A stretch of DNA of 64,000 nucleotides from Gammaproteobacteria bacterium. GTDB lineage: Bacteria > Pseudomonadota > Gammaproteobacteria > Pseudomonadales > Azotimanducaceae. Below, piece by piece: positions 44,357 through 53,456 of the stretch. Under the pieces are notes generated by a model. That model made no database searches and was not told the DNA's origin. It saw nothing but the letters and a program-made list of their open reading frames with translations. The stretch is from contig JAPPDJ010000096.1 in the NCBI GenBank assembly GCA_028824555.1, forward strand, positions 1 through 64,000. Reading direction: 5' to 3'. Numbering within the stretch: the first letter of the stretch is position 1; every line of letters starts with the position of its first letter. Made by a program: the position numbers and the translations under genes.

Positions 44357-46189
44357 TCAGCGCAATTCCATTCCCTCGAGGTCGCCGCGACCCCGCCACT
44401 CCTTCAGCAGGGCGTTGAAGGCGTTGATGCCCGGCGCGTAGGGGGAATTCTGCCTGTTGCCCTGCGTTCCCTTGCCTTCGCGGTTGTAATAGCCGGGCGT
44501 GCACTGCTCGAGGAACTCCGCGGCACCCATGCCGGCCTGGGCCACGATCTCCGCGACCCATCGGCTTTCCGCTTCCGCAGTGACTTCGGCCACATCCTTG
44601 CCGCGCCGCTTCACCTCGTCGACGATATAGGCCACGTGCATCGCTTGGTCGTCGAACATGGCGGTCATGTTCGGCGAAAGCCCGTTCTGGTTGATACCGA
44701 TCGTGAACCAGTTCGGAAACCCGTGGCTGCTTAAGCCATGTAACGTTCGAAAGCCGTCGGCCCAGTGGTCGTACAAGGACCGACCGTCGCGTCCGATGGT
44801 GTCGAAGTCGACCCGGCGATGGGCGGAGGTCGTGATCTCGAACCCGGTGGCGTAGACGATGCAGTCCACTTCGTACTCGATACCGTTCGCGACCACGCCC
44901 CTCTCGGTAATCCGCTCCACGCCCCTGGAGTCGGAGACGTCGATCAGTTCCACGTTTTCAAGGTTGAACGTATCGAGATACTCGTCGTTGAAGGTCGGCC
45001 GCTTGCAGAACTGCCGGTACCACGGCTTGAGGGCTTCCGCCACCCGCCCGTCCGCGACCGTGTCGTCCACCCGAGCCCGGATCTCGTTCATCTTCTCGAA
45101 GTCGGCAACCTCGGCGCGCAGGGCCACCTCCTCCATGTCGAGCGCTTCGTCTGACTTGCGCGTCATTAGTGAGATGCCGATCCGTCGCGCGATGTCCGTC
45201 CACCCGTCCGCGACAAGGTCCTCCGTCACGTTCTGGCCGAAAAGCACCGCCGCGAAGTTCTCGCGGCGGGCCCGCTGCCAGCCGGGCTCGAGGCTCCTGT
45301 ACCAGTCCTCGTCCGTCGGCTTGTTGCCGCGCAGGTCCACCGACGAGGGCGTCCTCTGGAAGACGTACAGCCGGTCGGCATGCTCGCCGAGAAACGGCAC
45401 GGACTGGATGGCCGTACACCCGGTGCCGATGACCGCGACACGCTTGTCGGCGAGCTTCGTCAGGCCCCCGTTGTGATCGCCCCCGGTGTACTCGTAGTCC
45501 CAGCGCGCGGTATGGAAGGTGTGCCCCTTGAAGTCGCCGATTCCGGGAATGCCGGGGAGCTTCGGTCGGTTCGCCGGTCCCGTCGCCTGCACCACGAACC
45601 GTGCGCGAATGGCGTCGTTGCGATGGGTCGCGACGTGCCAGCACCTGTCGTCCTCATTCCAACGCACCTCGGTGACGCGGGTTTGGAAGACTGCCCGGTC
45701 GTACAGGCCGAAGTACTCGGCCACCCGCTTGCTATGGTCGAAGATCTCGGGGGCGTAGGAGTACTTCTCCTTGGGCATGAACCCGGTTTCCTCGAGAAGC
45801 GGCAGGTAGCAGTAGGACTCGATGTCACACTGCGCACCGGGGTACCGGTTCCAGTACCAGGTGCCCCCAAAGTCGCCGCCCGACTCGATGATGCGGAAGT
45901 TGGTGATGCCCCGCTCCTTCAGGCGCGCACCGGCCATCAGGCCGCTGAACCCCGCGCCTATGACGGCGACGTCGATCTTGAGGTCCAGCGGCTCGCGTTC
46001 GAAGGCCGGGTCCGCGTACGGATCGTCCGTGGCGTAGTGGGCGAATTCGGAAGCTACCTCGATGTACTGGTCCTCGCCGTCTGCCCGGATCCGCTTGTCC
46101 CGCTCGATGCGGTACTTCGCGCGCAGGGCTCCCGGATCGAAATCGAGATTGGGAAACAGGTTGTGCAGTCGCTCGCGTTCGGATGCCAT
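44357..46189 (-). CDS. flavin monooxygenase, Baeyer-Villiger type
   Basis: A 610-residue FAD/NADPH enzyme. The first Rossmann motif GAGFSG is at 78-83, the Baeyer-Villiger fingerprint FKGHTFHTARW at 220-230, and the second dinucleotide motif GTGCTA at 255-260. A late YATGFEI segment is also typical. It would insert oxygen into a ketone or oxidise a related compound. About 75 residues precede the first Rossmann motif, as in the phenylacetone/4-hydroxyacetophenone subgroup. ATG 46189. No partner genes are near. Confidence 0.9.
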   Translation of the reverse strand: MASERERLHNLFPNLDFDPGALRAKYRIERDKRIRADGEDQYIEVASEFAHYATDDPYADPAFEREPLDLKIDVAVIGAGFSGLMAGARLKERGITNFRIIESGGDFGGTWYWNRYPGAQCDIESYCYLPLLEETGFMPKEKYSYAPEIFDHSKRVAEYFGLYDRAVFQTRVTEVRWNEDDRCWHVATHRNDAIRARFVVQATGPANRPKLPGIPGIGDFKGHTFHTARWDYEYTGGDHNGGLTKLADKRVAVIGTGCTAIQSVPFLGEHADRLYVFQRTPSSVDLRGNKPTDEDWYRSLEPGWQRARRENFAAVLFGQNVTEDLVADGWTDIARRIGISLMTRKSDEALDMEEVALRAEVADFEKMNEIRARVDDTVADGRVAEALKPWYRQFCKRPTFNDEYLDTFNLENVELIDVSDSRGVERITERGVVANGIEYEVDCIVYATGFEITTSAHRRVDFDTIGRDGRSLYDHWADGFRTLHGLSSHGFPNWFTIGINQNGLSPNMTAMFDDQAMHVAYIVDEVKRRGKDVAEVTAEAESRWVAEIVAQAGMGAAEFLEQCTPGYYNREGKGTQGNRQNSPYAPGINAFNALLKEWRGRGDLEGMELR

Positions 46190-46331
46190 CGATTGTTCCA
46201 GTCAGGTTGGTGGAAAACTCTCTGCGCGCCGACGCCGGCCAGACCTCCCGCGTCATACCCGAGTATCGCACTGATACTCCCTCGGTTCCCGCACCGAGGT
46301 CAGAATGTATCGAGACAGTCGACGCAACATG

Positions 46332-46384
46332 CCCCGATACACGAACCTTCCGTCCTACATGCCGTAGGAAATGTCCCACGACAT
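46332..46384 (-). repeat. dispersed repeat, type II copy
   Basis: It contains TTCCGTCCTACATGCCGTAG and AAATGTCCCACGACAT; CCTAC and GTAGG can form a short hairpin. The following 35 bases (to about 46418, with CCTTGGTGGCACGG) are also shared with the copy at 50686. Confidence 0.65.
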
Positions 46385-46685
46385 GCGCCATGCCACACCT
46401 CCTTGGTGGCACGGGATCCCTCCTCTAGGAGGGCCGGGGGCATGTTCCCCCGCATCTCGCTGATCGATGCCGGCGCAGGAGTCTGGCGTTAGGCAAATGC
46501 CTCGCTGCCGTGTGTCGCGCGGAACCCAGGCGTTTCAGTCGCCAGAAGCCGGGCATTTCCATTGCCATCGACAGCTCGCGTGTCTTGGCTGTCCCGTGGA
46601 AGCCGCTGGCCTGTCCCTTGCCAGCCGCCGGAAAACCGGCCCGAAGCGGGCAAGGGAGGCGGGCGAGTCACAGGGTAGCTGTCGT

Positions 46686-46731
46686 GTAGGACATCGCCTG
46701 CGGTTGCGTGGGACGAGATGTTTGTGTCGGG
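46686..46731 (+). repeat. dispersed repeat, type I copy
   Basis: Starts GTAGGACATCGCCTGCGG, continues TTGCGTGGGACGAGATG and ends TTTGTGTCGGG. It is 14 bases from the next copy. Confidence 0.7.
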
Positions 46732-46745
46732 AAGCGTCCGGCCTT

Positions 46746-46792
46746 GTAGGACATCGCCCCGGGTTGCGTGGGACGAAATGTTGTGTGTCGGG
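46746..46792 (+). repeat. dispersed repeat, type I copy
   Basis: Starts GTAGGACATCGCCCCGGG, continues TTGCGTGGGACGAAATG and ends TTGTGTGTCGGG. It forms a tandem pair with 46686-46731. Confidence 0.7.
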
Positions 46793-47020
46793 AACAGCCG
46801 CCACTACTGCCATTCAGCTACGTGACCATCTGTGGCAGTTCATGGGTAACGGCGACCGATTGCGGGTCAACGGACTCGGTAACGGCGCGTGGGGAAGCTA
46901 CAACCTGATGATTCCCCGTTTAGCCGGCAATTAAAGCCCGCTCGCGGCTCGACGCCGTGGTCGTCGGGAGCGACGGTAGTGGCCGCGAGTAACCACTACC
47001 GTCAGGATTCGGCAGCCTTC

Positions 47021-47407
47021 TCATCGGCGCATCAGCGGGACGAGCTGCGAGCCTAGGAGGAGCGCGGGCAGCGCAACCCCGACTGCATAGCTGCCCGTGA
47101 TCAACACGAGCAGTCCGGCCCCCGGGATGGTCAGCCACGGGAAGGCGGCGATCCAGGGGTTGGACACATCCACCAGCTCCCCCGGTTCCGCCTTCCCGCC
47201 AAGGCGCGGCATGCCGCCGAAGCGATCCGAAAGCTCGGTCGCGACCGCCCCTGCCGCGAAGGAGAGGACCGCCGTTGCCGCCACCAACACCATGCCTTCG
47301 CCCGCAAGGACGGCGAGGATGGCGAGGGTGGCCAGAACGATGGCATCGACCGCGATGCCGAGCAGCGCCGTGCGCTCGAGGGGCTCGATTTTCTGTTGGC
47401 GTTCCAT
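47021..47407 (-). CDS. small membrane protein, three helices
   Basis: A 128-residue protein with two adjacent membrane helices (IAVDAIVLATLAILAVLAGEG, MVLVAATAVLSFAAGAVATE), a polar loop and a third long hydrophobic segment (GAGLLVLITGSYAVGVALPAL). No family recognised. It starts 76 bases after the asparagine-synthetase-like gene on the same strand, so the two may be cotranscribed and this could be an export, anchoring or immunity component. ATG 47407. Confidence 0.6.
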   Translation of the reverse strand: MERQQKIEPLERTALLGIAVDAIVLATLAILAVLAGEGMVLVAATAVLSFAAGAVATELSDRFGGMPRLGGKAEPGELVDVSNPWIAAFPWLTIPGAGLLVLITGSYAVGVALPALLLGSQLVPLMRR

Positions 47408-47483
47408 AATTGGCGTCAGCAGAAAACGGCTCGCGACGGGATGATGCCAAACCCCGCGAGGTCAGGGCCCGCTGCCATCCCCG

Positions 47484-49205
47484 TCAAGTCGTCTCCATCT
47501 CTCCGAGCCAGATCACGGATGTCATCGCAGCATACACCTGCTTCGCTAGATTCGAGGGGAGTATCGGCAGCACGTCCAAGGTCGCGAGCAGCCTCGGCCT
47601 GTCGATCACCTCGAATGCCGGGTTCTGTGCGTCGGCGGCAATGTCCCGATACAAGTCGAGCTTCGCCGGTGACGCGTGGCGAGCCGCGAGCGCGGCCCCT
47701 TCCCGGTTCGGGTCTGGGTTTGCAGCGGCATTGGGCAGCGCAAAGCGCGGTCTCCTTCCCCGCCATGCCCCCGCGATTCGCCGCAGACTATCCATGTCGA
47801 GGATGGGCGGACCGGCTTCCGGGTAGCCCATCGTCCCCGGTGACGGTTTCCCCGTGCGCTTGGCGCTCGCGTAGGAGTGACCCGCAATGCCGCGCCCCGC
47901 GCGCTCGACGAGGGCGTCGTGGATGGGGTGCTCCGTGCGTCCTTGCCAGCCCATCGCGAAGGCAAGGCGGACCGCCGCCGGACAGTAGAGCGGAAAGACG
48001 GTGTCGCGAAAGGCCTCGGGCCGAACGGAAAACCAGCGTCTGATTCGGTGCTGGATGTAGAAGGCATCCAGGACATCCTCGATGTTCGCACCGTGCGCCA
48101 GAGGCTCCATCAGCAGTTGCATCGTCGTTGCCACGACCTCGATCCAGGCGGGTTCGGTCAGCAGGTCTAGGTTCGGGCGTTCGATGAATGCCGCCAGGAC
48201 CGAACCTCTCGTTCTTGGCGGCGCGGCGAAAGGGAAGTGCGACGACAGTGATTCGCCGAAAAAACCCGTCAGCACGGTTGCTGGCGGATCGCGCCATGCC
48301 CTACATGCCTCGCTCAGGCTCAAGGCACCCGATGTGGTACCCACGCGCTCGAACGGATCGTCCGTCACCGGCGGGCGGTCCTCCGCCAGACTGTGGACGC
48401 GCGCAGACTGAGCGACCTCGCCGGCAATTCGGACATCGTCCGCTCTTCCGGTGTATGTGACCGCCTCGAATCTGTCCACTGCGCCGCTTCGGATGGCAAG
48501 AGCGAGGACGAGGCGGGAATCGCGCCCACCCGTGAGTTCTAGTCGAGGCCGCCTGCCCGCGGCAGTCCTGGCAGCGTGCCGAATCGTGGCCGCGGCGGAG
48601 TTCTCCAGCTCGTCAACGGCGCGGTTCACCAGGTCGGACGACTCAGGCGCAAGGGGCACCCAAGGATGTTGCGACGATGGCGGGATTAGTGTGACGCGCG
48701 ATCCGACCTGCACATGGGCGCGGAAGGGTACCGCGCGGATGCCGCGAAACCCCGTCCGATCTCCCATCGGAAAGCCCCGGAATGTCAGCAGTGCGCTGAA
48801 GGCACGATCACGCTGCGGTGGTTTTCCGAGGAAGCGGTGGATCGCCTGCGCGATCAGGTCGGACTGGTTGGCCACGAAGGAGAAGCCCATCTCGGTTGCG
48901 ATGTAGAGCGGCGCCAGACCGAACTCGTCCTGGTGGATCGCCCCCCGGCCCGCGGCGTTGATCTCTATCTCCACAAAACGCCCGGTATCGGCCTGCCCAC
49001 CGTGTAGTCGGAGCTTCAAGTCCCTTTGCCGCTCGCGGTGTCCGTCGGGCCATACCCACACGGCAAGGCCGGCCGCCGTCCAGGCCGCTTCCTTGGGAGC
49101 CAACGCCGCGTCAAGCGGAGCGGTCGCGTGGTGAACAAGGAGGAACGACTCGACCGGCGGAGTCGGTTCAGCCGGAACCGGCGCACCAGATGGTTGGGTG
49201 TTCAT
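47484..49205 (-). CDS. asparagine-synthetase-like protein
   Basis: A 573-residue protein with AsnB architecture. Residues 20-180 resemble the class-II amidotransferase fold (GRGAIHQDEFGLAPLYIATE, then FSFVANQSDLIAQA) but lack the N-terminal Cys nucleophile. The synthetase domain has a PP-loop at 225-230 (LTGGRDSRL) in place of the usual SGGxDS. Such enzymes adenylate a carboxylate and are seen in natural-product pathways such as lasso cyclases, as well as in unassigned clusters. A possible short peptide gene is divergent from it at 49392. Substrate unknown. Confidence 0.75.
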   Translation of the reverse strand: MNTQPSGAPVPAEPTPPVESFLLVHHATAPLDAALAPKEAAWTAAGLAVWVWPDGHRERQRDLKLRLHGGQADTGRFVEIEINAAGRGAIHQDEFGLAPLYIATEMGFSFVANQSDLIAQAIHRFLGKPPQRDRAFSALLTFRGFPMGDRTGFRGIRAVPFRAHVQVGSRVTLIPPSSQHPWVPLAPESSDLVNRAVDELENSAAATIRHAARTAAGRRPRLELTGGRDSRLVLALAIRSGAVDRFEAVTYTGRADDVRIAGEVAQSARVHSLAEDRPPVTDDPFERVGTTSGALSLSEACRAWRDPPATVLTGFFGESLSSHFPFAAPPRTRGSVLAAFIERPNLDLLTEPAWIEVVATTMQLLMEPLAHGANIEDVLDAFYIQHRIRRWFSVRPEAFRDTVFPLYCPAAVRLAFAMGWQGRTEHPIHDALVERAGRGIAGHSYASAKRTGKPSPGTMGYPEAGPPILDMDSLRRIAGAWRGRRPRFALPNAAANPDPNREGAALAARHASPAKLDLYRDIAADAQNPAFEVIDRPRLLATLDVLPILPSNLAKQVYAAMTSVIWLGEMETT

Positions 49206-49391
49206 TCCCTGGGCACCGCGTGTCCATGTCGAGAGCCGACGAGTCTAGGCAGTCGCCGTGGTAGCGGACCCGGCTGAAAACCCGGCCGTCCTTTGCCCCA
49301 TCGATCGGCGACGCGCGTACATTGGCCGATACTGGCAGGCAACCGTCGCAGCGGTAACGCCATAGCCCACAAACCCACAGGAGACCAACCG

Positions 49392-49481
49392 ATGCCGGAA
49401 GTCGCAAAGACCATCAAGGGGTGCATCCTGATCGGCACCAACATGGGCAAGGCCAACGACGTTGAGCCTTTGCCCTATTGA
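49392..49481 (+). CDS. possible 29-residue precursor peptide
   Basis: ATG 49392 follows AGGAG (49379-49383) by 8 bases, the best ribosome site in this stretch. The peptide starts MPEVAKTIKGCILIG and ends with an acidic, proline-containing tail (DVEPLPY). It has one Cys and a Gly-Thr-Asn middle. It lies 187 bases from, and divergent to, the asparagine-synthetase-like gene. It could be a ribosomal peptide substrate, but it does not match lasso-peptide rules and may be a chance frame. Confidence 0.35.
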   Translation: MPEVAKTIKGCILIGTNMGKANDVEPLPY

Positions 49482-50124
49482 CTCCGACCCAGCCTAGTCC
49501 CCGACGCTGCCGGCCAAACTGGTCCAGTATCATGTCGAATCTCATGCGGTTTTGGTCGAAATCGTGTGCCCGCACCAACGTCTCGTCCTCCCTGCGCTTG
49601 GCGACCCGTCCCTGCAGTCTGCAGCCCACCATAGCTAGCCTGCTGGGGGATGGACCAACCCTCGCACAAGGCCAATGCCAATTTAAAACACTATTTCAAT
49701 AGGTTGTCCGAGGATCGGTCAATGGCGCCACGGTGCGTCGCGGTTCATTCCGAGAGGTCGCATGGCGCTACGCGCAATTGTCCAGTGGTCACGGTGCAGA
49801 AAAAAAGAGCGTTTAAGCCTCGCACCTGTTCGACATTGTTTCAACACCAAATGCACAGTTTCGACATTCCACGATCAGTGCCGCGAGCGGCAGTCAGCTG
49901 ACTGCGGGCAGTTCGACCGACGTCCGGTGTGTTCCTTTGTCGCGCGTTGACGGATGGCGAACACCTCGCTCACTTCATGTACCGGCGTGCCCATACGCTC
50001 GAACAAGGTGTGTCGCGAGGGCAGTGTCCGTGTGCTCGGAAGGGAGGGGGGAGGCTGGGGCATCCGCCTGAACGGGGGCCGGACTACCACTCGTGGACGC
50101 TTGGAGCGACGCTCCCTTGGATCG
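49482..50124. other. gene-poor region after the peptide gene
   Basis: About 640 bases without a supported gene. Between 49675 and 49870 it is more AT-rich than its surroundings. A leftward open stretch near 49414-49600 (RVAKRREDETLVRAHDFDQN) may be a remnant but cannot be assigned. Confidence 0.4.
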
Positions 50125-50598
50125 TCAGCCGGCGGATGCGCGGTCGGCTGGCGGCCAACGGAGCTTCGTCGGTCTGTCGGGCGCGGGCCAGACAACGGTG
50201 ATGGCGCGGCCGATCAGGAGTTCAAAGATCGGATCCTCCGGGTCGAAGCTGTCGAAGGTGATGGCGGCAAGCACGCTCGAGCGTTCGACCGGTGAGTCCA
50301 CAGGTCGGACGCGTCCGGTGATCTGGAACTCGAGGTCGGTCGCGCCCACTTGGGCGTGCAGGGCGTAGCGAGGATCGCGCTGGAGCTGCAGCACCTTGGG
50401 CGTGGCGCGGCTCGCGAGCACGTATAGGGCGCGATCCGTGAACACAGGGCAGACGGGCGCAACTTGGGGTGCGCCCCGGTCACCGACGGTGGCGAGGATC
50501 GCCACCTCACCGCGATCCGGATGGTGCAGCAACCGATGTCCTATGGCGGCCATGTCAGGCGTGGCTTGCTGGAACTCGGACCAACTGACCAGTCGCAT
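50125..50598 (-). CDS. pyridoxamine 5'-phosphate oxidase-like FMN protein
   Basis: A 157-residue split-barrel flavin protein. VAILATVGDRGAPQVAPVCPVF and ALYVLASRATPKVLQLQRDPRYALHAQ are typical of the PNPOx-like group, and the C-terminal strand DPIFELLIGRAITVVW fits. Members reduce or bind F420, FMN or heme-related molecules; the exact role is unclear. ATG 50598 (MRLVSWSEFQQ) is the natural start; the open frame upstream runs through a repeat. Confidence 0.78.
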   Translation of the reverse strand: MRLVSWSEFQQATPDMAAIGHRLLHHPDRGEVAILATVGDRGAPQVAPVCPVFTDRALYVLASRATPKVLQLQRDPRYALHAQVGATDLEFQITGRVRPVDSPVERSSVLAAITFDSFDPEDPIFELLIGRAITVVWPAPDRPTKLRWPPADRASAG

Positions 50599-50685
50599 GG
50601 ACCGGCCGTCTGACGACCGGTGGGCGGGCGGTTTCGACAACAGGCAGCCCCTTTGGAACGGGATCGAGGTGGAGTCTAAGGCACG

Positions 50686-50738
50686 CCCGACACACAAACA
50701 TTCCGTCCTACGGGCCGTAGGAAATGCCCCACGACCTA
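50686..50738 (-). repeat. dispersed repeat, type II copy
   Basis: Plus strand starts CCCGACACACAAACATTCCG and continues TCCTACGGGCCGTAGG, a perfect 5-bp hairpin. Its right flank to 50772 is shared with the copy at 46332, and a type I copy follows at once. Confidence 0.7.
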
Positions 50739-50776
50739 GTGTCATGCAACAGCATTTCCTTGGCGGCACGGCCCCC

Positions 50777-50825
50777 TTCGGACATCCCGCCCGGTTGCGT
50801 AGAACGAGATGCCTTTGTGTGGCGA
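50777..50825 (+). repeat. dispersed repeat, diverged type I copy
   Basis: TTCGGACATCCCGCCCGGTT followed by GCGTAGAACGAGATGCC and TTTGTGTGG. It faces the type II copy at 50686-50738, so the two may form one composite unit. Confidence 0.55.
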
Positions 50826-50849
50826 GAAAAGGGCGCTGTCCTCCCCGGA

Positions 50850-51167
50850 TCAGCGAACGGCGCGGACCTCTAGATGCACACCCTCGCGTTTCTGAAGGCA
50901 GCCAATGATTTCGAACAGGTTGCGCGCGTGCGGGTTTCCGTTCTGACTGAGCGTTCGCATAAGGCTTTTGGGCGATTTTTCGGTTAGGCCTCCGAGCTCA
51001 CCGAAACCGATGGTGGCGTGGACGTAGTCGCGACGCAGCGACTTGCCCGTTTCCACGTCGCCAGTCAGAAGGCAGTCGGCCGCCTCCGCAAGGAGTGCTT
51101 CGCGGAAGGACGGGTCGCGCTGAAGCCTTTCGCGCACTGTGATCTTGAAAGGTCGGGTCAAGGCCAT
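50850..51167 (-). CDS. HigA-like antitoxin
   Basis: A 105-residue protein of the addiction-module antidote (HigA-like) group. It opens MALTRPFKITVRERLQRDPSF, with AEAADCLLTGDVETGKSLRRDYV in the middle and an HTH with PKSLMRTLSQNGNPHARNLFEII. It neutralises the RelE-type toxin and represses the operon. ATG 51167 lies 4 bases after the stop of the (broken) toxin gene. It is intact although its toxin is not. Confidence 0.83.
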   Translation of the reverse strand: MALTRPFKITVRERLQRDPSFREALLAEAADCLLTGDVETGKSLRRDYVHATIGFGELGGLTEKSPKSLMRTLSQNGNPHARNLFEIIGCLQKREGVHLEVRAVR

Positions 51168-51171
51168 CGTC

Positions 51172-51502
51172 TCACTCCTCCTGCGTGCCATGCCGGTAAT
51201 CCCGCCAAAGGGCCTTGGCCGCATCGATGTCATCCTGCTGGCCTCTCTTATTTGTGCCGCCTCCGAGCAGAACGATCGACGTCTCACCATCCATCAACGA
51301 AGTAGATTCGATATCCCGGGCCCGCATCGATGCGGTACTCAAAGACCCCTTCCCCCACGCCTTTGGTGCTTGATAGAAGGCCCCGGCCCATACGATCCAG
51401 TACGGCCGTCGCCTTACTCGCCGAGTTGCTATCGAGGTGATCGAACCATCGCCCGAAGGGACGACGACCTCGTTCGTCGACATACTCCGTCACTTGGGCC
51501 AT
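51172..51502 (-). pseudogene. RelE/ParE-type toxin, frameshifted
   Basis: The reading frame from ATG 51502 matches the RelE-like family (VTEYVDERGRRPFGRWFD, VLDRMGRGLLSSTKGVGEGV, FEYRIDAGPGYRIYFVDG) and then stops; the next frame continues with ETSIVLLGGGTNKRGQQ and DIDAAKALWRDY to 51172. A tandem CCATCCAT (51287-51294) on the plus strand is a 4-base duplication, and removing one CCAT restores a 108-residue toxin. So the toxin is disabled while its antitoxin is intact. A sequencing error cannot be excluded. Confidence 0.82.
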
Positions 51503-51565
51503 GTTGACTCGGCCTGTCGTTGCATGCGCGGCAGCAAATGCCGCATCCATCGGAGACGAAAGCGA

Positions 51566-51579
51566 TGGCGGAGAGGGAG
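51566..51579 (+). repeat. attachment-site-like repeat, left
   Basis: TGGCGGAGAGGGAG is identical to the tRNA-Ser 3' end at 58634-58647 and marks the left end of the island. Confidence 0.6.
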
Positions 51580-51734
51580 TCCGTCACTTGTGGTTTTCGG
51601 GGACTCTCCGCAAGGCCCCCGAAGTACCGTTAACACATTGATAAAATTCCGTTTTACAGTCTCACGAGCGTTCTTGACCTCTCGCCGAAACCTCTCAAAC
51701 TGGTGCCATTACGGGTACGAAATGGGGTACGAGG

Positions 51735-52869
51735 ATGCCAAGGCTCACGGCGAGAAGGGTGGAAACGGCGAAGGGGCCGGCGAAGCTCGCGGACGAGCAT
51801 GGTCTGTATCTCCGGGTGTCCCCGCGGGGCGCGAAGTCGTGGATCCAGAGGCTGACTATACAGAGACGGCGCACGGACAACGCCGTGGGACATTATCCCT
51901 CCATGAGCCTGGCGGAGGCGCGCGTAGCCGCGTTCGAGCGCTGGAAGGTGGCCAAGGCGGGCGGTTACCCCCGCACGGCGGAGGGCAGGCCGGCCTCGCC
52001 GACCTTCGCGGAGGCGGCCGAGGCGGTCATCGCCCTGCACGAGCCGACGTGGAGGAGTCCGAAGTCCGGTCCGCAGTGGCGGGCCAGCCTCCAGACCTAC
52101 GCCCGATCCGGTGATCGGAGATCTGCCGGTGGCCGATGTCACGCCTGGGCACGTCATGGCGGTTCTGCAGCCGATCTGGGGCGAGAAGCGGGAGACGGCG
52201 CGGCGGGTGAAGCAGCGCATCTCGGCGATCTGCCGGTGGGCGGTGGCGCAGGGGCACCGGACGGACGACCCTGCGGGAGCCGTCGTCGACGTGGCGCTGC
52301 CGCGGAACGGCGTCGAGCGGCGGCAAATGCCTGCGCTTCCCTACGCCGAGGTGGCGGACTGCATCGCCAGGGTCCAGGCGAGCGCGTCGTCGAAGCTGGC
52401 GCTGGAGTTCCTGGTCCTGACGGCGGCACGGTCGGTGGAGGTTCGCAATGCGACCTGGGATGAGATGGACGTGGAGGGCGCGACGTGGACGGTTCCGGCG
52501 GAACGCATGAAGGCGAACCGGGAGCATCGGGTTCCACTCTCGAGCCGGGCGCTCGAGCTGCTGGAGGAGGCTGCGCAGCTGTCGGACGGCTCGGGGCTGG
52601 TGTTTCCGGGCGTGCGACCGGGCCGGCCGCTGAGCGAGAACACGCACGCCAAGCTCTTGCGGGAACTTGGCTTCGACGCCGTGACTCACGGCTTTCGGTC
52701 GAGCTTCCGGGATTACGCGGCGGAACAGACGCACACGCCGCACGCCGTCATGGAGGCGGCGCTTGCGCACACGATCAAGAACAAGGCGGAGGCGGCGTAT
52801 GCCCGGAGCGACCTGTTCGAGAGGCGCCGCGCGCTGATGGAGTCCTGGGCGGGCTATCTGGCAGGTTGA
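51735..52869 (+). pseudogene. tyrosine recombinase/integrase, frameshifted
   Basis: The N-terminal part from ATG 51735 (TARRVETAKGPAKLADEHGL, then YLRVSPRGAKSW) is the arm-type DUF4102 domain of P4-like integrases. About 52101-52110 the frame changes and the rest continues in the next frame: VIGDLPVADVTPGHVM, the catalytic TAARSVEVRNATWDEMD, HGFRSSFRDYA and AYARSDLFERRRALMESW with the Tyr. All catalytic residues exist but in two frames, so the gene is inactive unless a sequencing error is involved. It is the integrase of the tRNA-Ser island. Confidence 0.8.
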
Positions 52870-53054
52870 GGATGGTTGTATGGACGCCGCGACAGGTGTG
52901 GTCTCGCCGTTGTCGCCGGCGTCGGCGACCACGGCAGTAAACGCCGCCTGCGCAGAACGAGCATGGAGGATTGCCCATCCTCGTCCGCCAAGCTAAATTC
53001 CTTGGCTGTCCTTACCCCTTGTTTACTGGCGTTACAACGAGGACCTATAGCGGA

Positions 53055-53456
53055 CTATCCGAGCACAGACTTGATGGCATCGAGCAAGGGAGTCACGTCG
53101 CCATCTTCCGTGAGTTGCGTTGCGTGCCATCCTCGGTCCTTCTCGCTCTGCCAACCCTTGATCTCGAATGGCCGAATGTCGCGGTCGCCTTCGTAAAGCA
53201 ACTGGACTTGAAGCTGTCCATCGGTTGCCCGGTTGTGCTTCCGCGACTTGGCAGTCAGGTCCGCAAACTGCCTGCGATCATCGACGAAGCCCAGGTCGTA
53301 GGTGCGTTTTGCGCGGCCGTCGCGTAACCCCTTGGCGTGGCGAAGGAGCTCGAAACCCAAACGTTTGATGTGGTGCGCAAGATGCGGATGTTCCCGCATC
53401 AGCCCGTGGATTGCGTCGACGGCGTTGTCGCCGTCGATAACCGGCAACGGCTTCAT
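53055..53456 (-). CDS. unknown 133-residue island protein
   Basis: A soluble, balanced-composition protein (DGDNAVDAIHGLMREHPHL, DLGFVDDRRQFADLTAKSRKH, RPFEIKGWQSEKDRGWHATQ). I do not recognise a family. Its ATG overlaps the stop of the upstream small membrane protein (ATGA), so they form a two-gene operon inside the island. Start ATG 53456; longer starts run through the neighbour. Confidence 0.6.
   Translation of the reverse strand: MKPLPVIDGDNAVDAIHGLMREHPHLAHHIKRLGFELLRHAKGLRDGRAKRTYDLGFVDDRRQFADLTAKSRKHNRATDGQLQVQLLYEGDRDIRPFEIKGWQSEKDRGWHATQLTEDGDVTPLLDAIKSVLG

Larger units (their letters stand above)
46190..47020. other. long intergenic region with dispersed repeats
   Basis: About 830 bases without a convincing gene. 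It contains one type II repeat (46332-46384, with a related tail to about 46418) and two type I copies in tandem (46686 and 46746). Promoters for the flanking genes are not evident. Confidence 0.55.

Noticed and set aside
49392-49481. short peptide as a lasso-peptide precursor
   Set aside because: There is no Asp/Glu at positions 7-9 after the likely Gly core start, no Thr at the required leader position, and no B-type protease or RRE gene nearby.
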